Assembly: GCA_022784805.1 (NCBI GenBank)
Contig: JALFYG010000007.1
Location: forward strand, 1-5,802
DNA length: 5,802 bases
DNA from: Spirochaetales bacterium
GTDB lineage: Bacteria; Spirochaetota; Spirochaetia; Sphaerochaetales; Sphaerochaetaceae
Direction: 5' to 3'
Part shown: positions 1 through 5,166 of the stretch, piece by piece
Layout of the letters: the number at the start of each line of letters is the position of its first letter
How positions within the stretch are numbered: the stretch's first letter is position 1
Notes under the pieces: model-generated
The model's database searches: none
Told to the model about the DNA's origin: nothing
The model's input: only the letters and a program-made list of their open reading frames with translations
Program-made: the position numbers and the translations under genes

Positions 1-725
1 GAGATGGCTCTACAGCTCTCTTCTATGAAAGAGACAAGATCAAAGATGACTACAAGTCCATGGCTCAGTATATCTTGGACTTCACAGAAAAATATAACAT
101 GACATTCCCTGGCTGGGAGCCGGAGAGAATGGCAAAGCTTGATGAGCTCTTCAAGGCATATGCTCCTGTAACAAAGGATATGCTTTGGGCTAACTTGAAG
201 TATTTCTTGGAAGGCATTATGCCAGCTTTGGAAGAGACAGGCATAAAGATGGCCATCCATATGGATGACCCACCATGGGATATCTTCGGACTTCCAAGAC
301 TTATGGTTGACGAAGCTGCTTGTGATAAGCTTTTGAAGATGGTTGATTCTCCTTATAACTGTCTCACTCTCTGTACAGGAAGCTTGAATGCCAATCCAAA
401 CAATAACTGTGCTGAGATTGTAAAGAAGCACCATGAGAGAATTGCATTCGCTCATATCAGAAATATTCACCATCTTCCAAATGGCGACTTCTCAGAAGCA
501 GCTCACAGAGACTGTTGCGGCGAGACAGGAATCATAGATGTCTTGAGAGCATTCCATGATGCAGGATGGGAAGGATATATCAGACCTGACCATGGCAGAC
601 AGCTCTGGGAAGAAGGACCTGGTGTATGTAGACCTGGATATGGTAAGTATGACAGAGCCCTCGGTACTCAGTATATGCTGGGCGTCTGGGATCTCTTGGA
701 TAAGCTTGACGGCGAAAAGAAATAA
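1..725 (+). CDS. uxuA: Mannonate dehydratase, C-terminal part (5' end outside window)
   Basis: This enzyme (EC 4.2.1.8) dehydrates D-mannonate to 2-keto-3-deoxygluconate in cytoplasmic glucuronate breakdown. The frame is open at the left edge; the first whole codon is at position 3, and 240 residues are visible of a family usually about 350-390 long. The internal ATG at 60 is not the start, because family-like sequence (DGSTALFYERD) precedes it. Typical motifs follow in order: IHMDDPPWDIFGLPR (His codon 258), TLCTGSLNANP (Cys codon 372), FAHIRN (His codon 453), DFSEAAHR, GYIRPDHGR (Asp codon 588, His 591) and PGYGKYDRALG. The His, Cys, His and Asp match the metal ligands known for this family, so the active site looks intact. 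All Arg codons in the fragment appear to be AGA. The gene ends in TAA just before a hairpin terminator. Identification is firm; the N-terminus and any upstream operon partners cannot be seen. Confidence 0.96.
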   Translation, partial: DGSTALFYERDKIKDDYKSMAQYILDFTEKYNMTFPGWEPERMAKLDELFKAYAPVTKDMLWANLKYFLEGIMPALEETGIKMAIHMDDPPWDIFGLPRLMVDEAACDKLLKMVDSPYNCLTLCTGSLNANPNNNCAEIVKKHHERIAFAHIRNIHHLPNGDFSEAAHRDCCGETGIIDVLRAFHDAGWEGYIRPDHGRQLWEEGPGVCRPGYGKYDRALGTQYMLGVWDLLDKLDGEKK

Positions 726-734
726 CACTATAGC
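706..734 (+). promoter_or_regulatory. Putative sigma70-type promoter for yaaA inside the 3' end of uxuA
   Basis: TTGACG at 706-711 matches the -35 consensus at five of six bases. After a 17-bp spacer, TATAGC at 729-734 matches the -10 consensus at four of six. The predicted start lies about 7 nt downstream, near 740-742, which is in the GAAA loop of the hairpin behind uxuA. A transcript from here would carry only the 3' arm of the hairpin, leave GGGAGG unpaired, and reach the yaaA ATG after about 20 nt. This is inferred from consensus matches and position only. Confidence 0.5.
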
Positions 735-755
735 CTCCCGAAAGGGAGGTCTTTT
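733..755 (+). terminator. Intrinsic terminator behind uxuA
   Basis: CCTCCC (734-739) pairs perfectly with GGGAGG (744-749) around a GAAA tetraloop (740-743); a G-T wobble (733/750) can extend it. TCTTTT (750-755) follows directly. The stem is GC-rich but short and the T-tract is interrupted by one C, so termination may be partial. It starts 8 nt after the uxuA stop codon. Confidence 0.75.
744..750 (+). promoter_or_regulatory. Likely Shine-Dalgarno of yaaA, buried in the hairpin 3' arm
   Basis: GGGAGGT is the only strong anti-16S match before the yaaA ATG at 762. It sits 11-12 nt upstream, longer than the usual 5-9 nt. A weaker AAGAG (756-760) is too close to the ATG to act well. The GGGAGG bases form the 3' arm of the hairpin at 734-749, so the site would be paired in read-through mRNA from uxuA and free in an RNA starting in the loop. 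Confidence 0.5.
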
Positions 756-761
756 AAGAGT

Positions 762-1502
762 ATGAAGATCATAATATCCCCAGCAAAGAAGATGAAGATG
801 GAGGAGTGTATCTCTCCTTCCCATAAACCTCTTTTCCTCGATAAGACAGAGGAGATTCTCTCCTACCTTTTGTCTCTCTCTTCAGAAGAGAAGGCAAAGG
901 TATGGAAACTGAAAGGGAAGCTTTTATTGGAGAATCTTGAGAGACTGAGGGAAATAGACCTATCTCTTCCTGGCTCTCCAGCCCTCTTTTCATATGACGG
1001 CATCCAGTACACCTACATGTCTCCCTCATCCTTTACTGACGATATGCTTCTCTATGTTGAGGAGAGACTAAGAATTGTCAGTGGCTTCTATGGACTATTG
1101 GGGCCGTTAGATGGTGTCGTTCCCTATAGGTTGGAAATGGAGAGCAAAATAAACATCAACAATAAAGGGGACTTATATGAGTTCTGGGGAGATACACTCT
1201 CCCGTGAACTTGAGAAAGACGAGAACTTAATAATTAACCTAGCCTCTGAAGAGTACTCGAAGGCAATCATTCCTCATTTAAAGGATAGTGTGAGAGTAAT
1301 AACTCCTGTATTTCTGGAAGAAACGGGAGACTCTTATGTTACAAAGGGAGTCTATGCAAAGATGGCCAGGGGAGAGATGGTGAGATTTCTCTCTGAAAAC
1401 AATATAGAAGACGAAGAAGGAATAAAAGAGTTCTCAATACGAGGATACAAATATAATCCTTCCCTTTCTTCTCCCGAAAGATTTGCTTTCTGTAGAAGAT
1501 AA
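762..1502 (+). CDS. yaaA: YaaA family (DUF328/UPF0246) peroxide stress protein
   Basis: This is a complete cytoplasmic protein of 246 aa, close to the 250-260 aa usual for the family. In E. coli YaaA helps cells survive hydrogen peroxide by limiting free intracellular iron, and the protein binds DNA. Family signatures are seen along the whole length: MKIIISPAKKM at 1-11, FSYDGIQY at 76-83, SGFYGLLGPLDG at 107-118 followed by PYRLEM at 121-126, YEFWGD at 139-144, NLASEEY at 159-165, KMARGEMVRF at 200-209, and a C-terminal IRGYKYNPSLSSPERFAF segment. The ATG at 762 is the start because the conserved MKIIISPAK begins there. It lies only 6 nt after the T-tract of the uxuA terminator, so expression should rely on the promoter at 706-734 or on read-through. 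The next gene starts 25 nt downstream, suggesting cotranscription. No OxyR or PerR site was recognised. The family assignment is firm; the role here is inferred from homologues. Confidence 0.95.
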   Translation: MKIIISPAKKMKMEECISPSHKPLFLDKTEEILSYLLSLSSEEKAKVWKLKGKLLLENLERLREIDLSLPGSPALFSYDGIQYTYMSPSSFTDDMLLYVEERLRIVSGFYGLLGPLDGVVPYRLEMESKININNKGDLYEFWGDTLSRELEKDENLIINLASEEYSKAIIPHLKDSVRVITPVFLEETGDSYVTKGVYAKMARGEMVRFLSENNIEDEEGIKEFSIRGYKYNPSLSSPERFAFCRR

Positions 1503-1527
1503 TCTCTCTTTTACTTAGAATTGTTAT

Positions 1528-2748
1528 ATGGATGGCAAAATAAAGAGAGCTTTGACTTTCGGTAAAAATAAAGAAGAATTGAAGACGGCTGAAAAGGTGA
1601 AAGCCGAAGAGATAGTGGAGTCTCTCACAAAAAAAGTTGAGGGTAATTACTCTGTCGAAGAAGTGGACAGGGCAGAGAAACAGGCTGAGAAGTATAAAGA
1701 CAAAAAGCAACTGGAAGCTATCTGGTCAAAGATCCAGGTGCTGTTTCTTATTGCACGTCACCCAGGAGTCTGGGGACCAGGTGTTGCAGTCCCCGCCTGC
1801 GTCGCTGTCTTGTATCTTGTGCTTCCTATTGATGCAATTCCTGATGCCATCCCTATTGCGGGGCTCTTGGATGATATCTTTGTAATTACATCTCTCATCG
1901 GTGTCCTTATAAAAAAGATCTCATCCTACACAAAAGAAAAGATAGCCAAGCTGAGAAATGAAGTTCCTGAAGAGCTTTTACCTACATTTGATGAAATGTT
2001 CAATTTCGCCAAAGACTACGATGAGGAAGTTGAGGGAGTAGAGGAGCCTTCCATTGTTGCGGGGCTAGGGAAGGCGAAGGATGCCATCGATGGCTTCAGA
2101 CAGGACTTGGAGAGGAAAGCTAAAGAGAACCCTGAGATAAAGAAGGGAAGAATCTTCAAGACCTTGGACAAGGTCTCTGACTTTGCCTCCTCCATTCCGT
2201 CCAAGGCATCACGAATTGCTGCAGACGCACTGAAAGCGGCATTGTCTTTCATTATCTTGAAAAAGGAGATAAAGAGCCTCACTTCCTTCTCCCTTTTTGC
2301 TCTCTCACTTCTGTTTCTCTACTTGTCCACGTCTTTGGGGCTCTTTGCCCTTATTCTTTCTTCCGTTTTCATGGTTCTTTCCTATTCGTTTCTCATCCAC
2401 TCCATCGTCAAGGCTGTTCCCAGGGTTATCGCCTTCTTCGAGGGGCTGATGAAGGGAGGTTTGGAGGATGGAATCTGCTCCTTCATCCTGAAGGAGTGTT
2501 CCTATACTCCAAGTGGAAAAGAAGTATTGTTGAAATATGGAATAAGGGAGCTGAAGAGAAATAAGGAGGCTGTAAAGGAGATGCTGTACTCTTTCAGGAA
2601 AGAGCTCTTGTTCTTCATCCTCCATATTGCTCTCATTACTCTTTCCTTCTTCTTTCTGAAGAAAGTATCACTATCTGTAATGGGTGAAACATCCTCTTTT
2701 AAGATTATCTTTGCCCCTCTTGTGAGATTAATTGGCTTTGGCTCGTAA
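1528..2748 (+). CDS. Multi-segment membrane protein with DUF1232 (YkvA-type) domain
   Basis: The biochemical role is unknown. The protein has 406 aa. Residues 1-68 are charged, Lys/Glu-rich and probably helical. Residues about 70-130 carry a DUF1232 domain with the hallmark LPIDAIPDAIPIAGLLDD at 99-116, preceded by a hydrophobic stretch (about 83-99) and followed by another (about 117-128). A charged, Lys/Asp-rich middle (about 130-235) leads to a strongly hydrophobic block at about 252-295, long enough for two membrane helices, then a soluble stretch and a further hydrophobic helix at about 360-378. Many DUF1232 proteins are much shorter, so this is an extended architecture. The ATG at 1528 is the only start available: an in-frame TAG lies at 1516-1518, and no good Shine-Dalgarno precedes it, so translation may be weak or coupled to yaaA. 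The next gene begins about 35 nt later. The reading frame and domain are well supported; the function is open. Confidence 0.88.
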   Translation: MDGKIKRALTFGKNKEELKTAEKVKAEEIVESLTKKVEGNYSVEEVDRAEKQAEKYKDKKQLEAIWSKIQVLFLIARHPGVWGPGVAVPACVAVLYLVLPIDAIPDAIPIAGLLDDIFVITSLIGVLIKKISSYTKEKIAKLRNEVPEELLPTFDEMFNFAKDYDEEVEGVEEPSIVAGLGKAKDAIDGFRQDLERKAKENPEIKKGRIFKTLDKVSDFASSIPSKASRIAADALKAALSFIILKKEIKSLTSFSLFALSLLFLYLSTSLGLFALILSSVFMVLSYSFLIHSIVKAVPRVIAFFEGLMKGGLEDGICSFILKECSYTPSGKEVLLKYGIRELKRNKEAVKEMLYSFRKELLFFILHIALITLSFFFLKKVSLSVMGETSSFKIIFAPLVRLIGFGS

Positions 2749-2772
2749 GAAAAAAAGAGTTAAGATTGAGAT

Positions 2773-2777
2773 AGGAG
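2773..2777 (+). promoter_or_regulatory. Ribosome binding site that sets the start of the next gene
   Basis: AGGAG abuts the ATG at 2778 with no spacer, which would be unworkable, but stands 6 nt before the in-frame ATG at 2784. The second ATG (Met3 of the longer frame) is therefore the better start. Confidence 0.75.
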
Positions 2778-2783
2778 ATGAGT

Positions 2784-4325
2784 ATGGATAGCGTCACTTG
2801 TACCCAATTTACTCTAAAAGAAGCTATAGACGAATATAAGACAGATCCAAGAGGAGATTGGTATGGCTTCTCGGGTGATCTTCCCTCTGATGAGAGGAAA
2901 GATAACTACTTACGACTACTTTTGTCTGATACATCTGAAGCCAGTCATGACGCCCTCACTATCTCTCAATATTTGGAAACTTTTCTAGGGAAAGCCCCGA
3001 AAAACTTGGAGGAATTAAAAGAAGCAGGGGAGGCTTTAAAGATAATCCTGGAGAGCCCGTTCTTTGACTCTTCCCTCCTTACTCTCCCTCAAATCGATGA
3101 TTTTATTAGAGAAATGGCTCCATATGAGATGGACGCCAAGAGATTGAGAAGGAGAATAAGGCTAATGCTCTCCCGCTATAAAGAAGATGTCTTCAGGGTA
3201 CCACGGGAGAAACTGAAACTCATAATCGATGATCCATCCTCCAAAGAGTTTAAGAAGATAAAGGCTTTCTTTGAGAAAGGAACGCGATATGAAAAGAAAC
3301 TGGATAACGAAGAAGTAATACTGCTTTCAAAGAGAGTTCTTTGGATTAAAAATGAATCCATAAGATTGAAAGATAAAGAGAAAGAGTATTCCTTCACTTC
3401 CTCTCTTTTTAAAGACATCGACACAAATTGGAAAGAGTATGCTTCTATTCTTAAAGAGTATAGAAACGGAATAAAAGTAATCGACGGATTGAAGAGTGAG
3501 GACTTTTCTTCCCTACAGACAGCAATAATGAGGGGAATAAGGCGCATTGAGGATTTGTTCCATCGCTATGGCGATAGCCTGGAGAAAATAAAGGACCTCT
3601 TTGCTTCTCCTTTGTTATCTCTTCCATACTCGACTTTGGAAGAGAAGGCATCAAACTCCCTCTGTTCTTTCGATAAGCTCCCTTTGTGGGTAAAGTACAG
3701 AGACGTCTTTAATGATAATATCTCGGAACTTGATGTCATCTTCTCTCCTCAGGAGGAAGAAACAATAGTTGAAGAGAAAAAAGAGGAAGAAGTAATTATT
3801 GAAGAAGAGAAGAGCGACATAGTCTTTCCTCCTTATGCCTCTTACGATATTATCCCTAGATCCAAGGAACTGGGTGTGGAATCTTCTTCATCCTTGAATT
3901 TTTCTTCTCTTTTGAGAGATCTCTTGGAAACCCTCGCTCCTATATTGGAGAGGGACGCCCTACGCATTTTATTTGCCTTTGACGGGGAGGAAGCAAAAAA
4001 GAGAGCTTTGGAGTTAAAGGGAACAGAGTACGAGGAAAGAAATGGTTTCTGGTACTTGGAATCCAGGGAGATAAAGTTCAGGGAGAGTAGTGTCAGACGT
4101 GATTTCTCCCATATAGCCCCTGAAGAACTCTTGGATGGTATGCTTACAATTCTTTCTTATTACAAGGAAATGACCAAGGAAGAGCTATATAACAAGCTTG
4201 GTGAGAAGTGTGGCATGAAGAGTGTTCTCTCTGTGAGATATAAAGAGTTGGATAAGGTTTTGTTTTCCTCTGAAAGAATAGAAATAAACGGTGAGCATAT
4301 TAGATTAGTGGAGATTATGGTATGA
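2784..4325 (+). CDS. Uncharacterised cytoplasmic protein with acidic linker and possible winged-helix C-terminus
   Basis: I do not recognise this gene with certainty. From ATG 2784 it encodes 513 aa (two more if ATG 2778 is used). No signal peptide or membrane segment is visible, so it is probably cytoplasmic. The first roughly 320 residues are charged and mostly helical in character, with a basic patch KRLRRRIRLMLSRYK at about 119-133. A Glu-rich linker (EEETIVEEKKEEE onward, about 324-343) separates this from a C-terminal part (about 365-510). The last 70 residues, from FSHIAPEELLDGMLTIL through TKEELYNKLGEKCGM to RIEINGEHIRLVE, show a helix-helix-helix-hairpin pattern like winged-helix domains and somewhat like the DUF3320 domain found at the end of some helicase and nuclease proteins. 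That resemblance is by eye and tentative. No ATPase or nuclease motif was seen. The stop codon overlaps the next start by 4 bp (ATGA), so this gene is translationally linked to the lipoprotein gene. Confidence 0.85.
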   Translation: MDSVTCTQFTLKEAIDEYKTDPRGDWYGFSGDLPSDERKDNYLRLLLSDTSEASHDALTISQYLETFLGKAPKNLEELKEAGEALKIILESPFFDSSLLTLPQIDDFIREMAPYEMDAKRLRRRIRLMLSRYKEDVFRVPREKLKLIIDDPSSKEFKKIKAFFEKGTRYEKKLDNEEVILLSKRVLWIKNESIRLKDKEKEYSFTSSLFKDIDTNWKEYASILKEYRNGIKVIDGLKSEDFSSLQTAIMRGIRRIEDLFHRYGDSLEKIKDLFASPLLSLPYSTLEEKASNSLCSFDKLPLWVKYRDVFNDNISELDVIFSPQEEETIVEEKKEEEVIIEEEKSDIVFPPYASYDIIPRSKELGVESSSSLNFSSLLRDLLETLAPILERDALRILFAFDGEEAKKRALELKGTEYEERNGFWYLESREIKFRESSVRRDFSHIAPEELLDGMLTILSYYKEMTKEELYNKLGEKCGMKSVLSVRYKELDKVLFSSERIEINGEHIRLVEIMV

Positions 4326-4855
4326 AGAAGATTTTCCTCCTTTCTCTTACAGTTCTTTTTCTTCTCTTTTCTTGTGCAACAGGAAAAGAGCTGGAAAGAG
4401 TGGAAACTAATGTAGAAAAAATTGAAGATATCGTCGTCACGGAAGAAGTTGATAGTGAAGTATCTTCTATTCCTCTTATAGAACAGAAGGAAGAGGAAGA
4501 AGAGGATCTCTCGACACTACCTGTTCTCTTTAAGGACGGAGATTTTATCGACATCAAGAATGAAAGAGCAGAAATAAAGAGTGAAGAAAAAGAAGAGACT
4601 CCCGTAGCCATGGAAGAGAGTGGGGTGACAAATGAGGACGTAAATAGTGTTGAAAACAAGAAGGAATTGAACGTTATTGCTTGTTCCCTCCTTGCCCTCT
4701 TTATTGTCCTTGCCCTTGTTGTCTTTATATTGATCTGGGGCACAAGGAAGAAAAGAAATGAGAAGAAAGAAGAGCCTCTTTTATGGGAGGAAAAAGAGGA
4801 GTATTCATCTCTATTAAAAATTCTTTCAGAGGAGAAAAATGAAGAAAACAAGTAA
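4322..4855 (+). CDS. Small acidic lipoprotein with an additional transmembrane helix
   Basis: The function is unknown. The 177-aa product starts with a lipoprotein signal peptide: MKK, a hydrophobic core (4-14), then L15-F16-S17-C18, so Cys18 should be lipidated after cleavage. Residues 19-114 form a very acidic, low-complexity segment with the run QKEEEEED at 55-62. Residues about 116-140 form one hydrophobic helix ending in LIWG, followed by TRKKRNEKK, a positive stretch that predicts a cytoplasmic C-terminus of roughly 35 residues. The acidic part would then lie outside the inner membrane, held both by lipid and by the helix. GGAG at 4310-4313, 8 nt upstream, supports the ATG at 4322, which overlaps the upstream stop in ATGA. 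It is the last gene before the terminator at 4994-5020. The signal segment might instead stay uncleaved as a first membrane anchor. Confidence 0.85.
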   Translation: MKKIFLLSLTVLFLLFSCATGKELERVETNVEKIEDIVVTEEVDSEVSSIPLIEQKEEEEEDLSTLPVLFKDGDFIDIKNERAEIKSEEKEETPVAMEESGVTNEDVNSVENKKELNVIACSLLALFIVLALVVFILIWGTRKKRNEKKEEPLLWEEKEEYSSLLKILSEEKNEENK

Positions 4856-4993
4856 TTTTTAAAATTATTTAAAAAAATATGTCCAAAGGTATTGCCCTTT
4901 TGTTTTCTTTCATGTAATTTACTCAAGGTTTAGAAACCAGTTCTTCAGACCCGAAAGGGCATGCGATATATTTTTTCATAATGTTTTCTTCCA
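4856..4993 (+). other. AT-rich 3' region with long-range pairing, possible 3' UTR or small RNA
   Basis: No gene is visible here. It begins with a very AT-rich stretch (4856-4880). TGCCCTTT (4893-4900) is perfectly complementary to AAAGGGCA (4954-4961), enclosing about 53 nt. Inside is a small hairpin, GGTT (4927-4930) with AACC (4935-4938). TTGCCC (4892-4897) and TAATTT (4915-4920) lie 17 bp apart and could be a poor promoter (four and three consensus matches). The simplest reading is the 3' untranslated end of the preceding operon; a separate short RNA ending at the terminator is possible but unproven. Confidence 0.3.
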
Positions 4994-5020
4994 GAAGCCC
5001 GGGCGTTGCTCGGGTTTTCT
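4994..5020 (+). terminator. Strong intrinsic terminator after the yaaA-lipoprotein gene cluster
   Basis: The stem GCCCGGGC (4997-5004) pairs with GCTCGGGT (5008-5015), including two G-T wobbles, around a GTT loop; A-T pairs at 4995-4996 with 5016-5017 lengthen it. TTTTCTCTTT follows from 5015. It lies about 140 nt after the lipoprotein stop and before the pckA promoter region, separating the two transcription units. Confidence 0.85.
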
Positions 5021-5062
5021 CTTTGCCAGCATAGAAATTGCATTAATTTAATTCTCTACCTA

Positions 5063-5091
5063 GTGATGTTTTCCGTGAAATTGGTTATATT
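5063..5091 (+). promoter_or_regulatory. Possible promoter of pckA
   Basis: TATATT at 5086-5091 is a good -10 candidate (five of six). Seventeen bp upstream, GTGATG (5063-5068) is only a partial -35 match with the TGA core. The predicted start near 5098 gives a leader of about 70 nt. A promoter is expected here because the strong terminator at 4994-5020 precedes it. The exact boxes are uncertain. Confidence 0.4.
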
Positions 5092-5104
5092 CTATTTCAG
5101 CAAG

Positions 5105-5132
5105 GGATCTCATGCGCGGAAAAGGAGATTCC
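5105..5132 (+). other. Leader hairpin before pckA
   Basis: GGATCTC (5105-5111) pairs with GAGATTCC (5125-5132) with one bulged T at 5129 and a loop of 13 nt. Part of the purine-rich AAAAGGAG (5120-5127) lies in the 3' arm, so folding would partly hide this ribosome-binding-like sequence. An alternative small hairpin, AGGA (5123-5126) with TCCT (5130-5133), uses the same bases. No T-tract follows, so this is not a terminator. Confidence 0.35.
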
Positions 5133-5136
5133 TCGT

Positions 5137-5151
5137 ATGATGAAACATTGA
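5137..5151 (+). CDS. Tiny leader ORF (M-M-K-H) upstream of pckA
   Basis: ATG ATG AAA CAT TGA forms a four-codon ORF. AAAAGGAG at 5120-5127 ends 9 nt before its first ATG, a good ribosome binding spacing. Its stop at 5149-5151 falls 2 nt before the pckA Shine-Dalgarno (AAGGAGA, 5154-5160), so a ribosome finishing here would sit on or beside the pckA start site. It may act in translational coupling or control, or arise by chance; at this length no coding statistics are possible. Confidence 0.3.
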   Translation: MMKH

Positions 5152-5166
5152 ACAAGGAGAATTGAT

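Noticed and set aside
492..824. 110-aa open frame on the - strand across the uxuA end and yaaA start
   Set aside because: It runs through two clearly identified + strand genes and the terminator and shows no family features.
1516..1521. TAGAAT as a -10 box for the DUF1232 gene
   Set aside because: No -35-like hexamer lies 16-18 bp upstream, and the ATG would be only 6 nt downstream, leaving no usable leader.
1629..1635. A7 run as a programmed frameshift site
   Set aside because: The frame is uninterrupted through it and the downstream DUF1232 motif is in the same frame as the start; the alternative frame offers nothing recognisable.
2305..2625. 106-aa - strand frame within the DUF1232 gene
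   Set aside because: It is antisense to membrane-helix coding sequence, with no ribosome site or recognisable domain.
3176..3547. 123-aa - strand frame within the large unknown gene
   Set aside because: It is a shadow of purine-rich + strand codons, with Ser/Phe-rich composition and no supporting signals.
4315..4926. 203-aa open frame on the - strand opposite the lipoprotein gene
   Set aside because: It is Ser/Phe-rich low complexity, the mirror of the Glu/Lys-rich GA-repeat codons of the + strand gene, which has a signal peptide, a lipobox and a good ribosome site.
4948..4976. Second terminator (CCCGAAAGGG followed by a T6 run)
   Set aside because: The stem is only 3 bp and the T-run begins 11 nt after it; the hairpin at 4994-5020 is far stronger.
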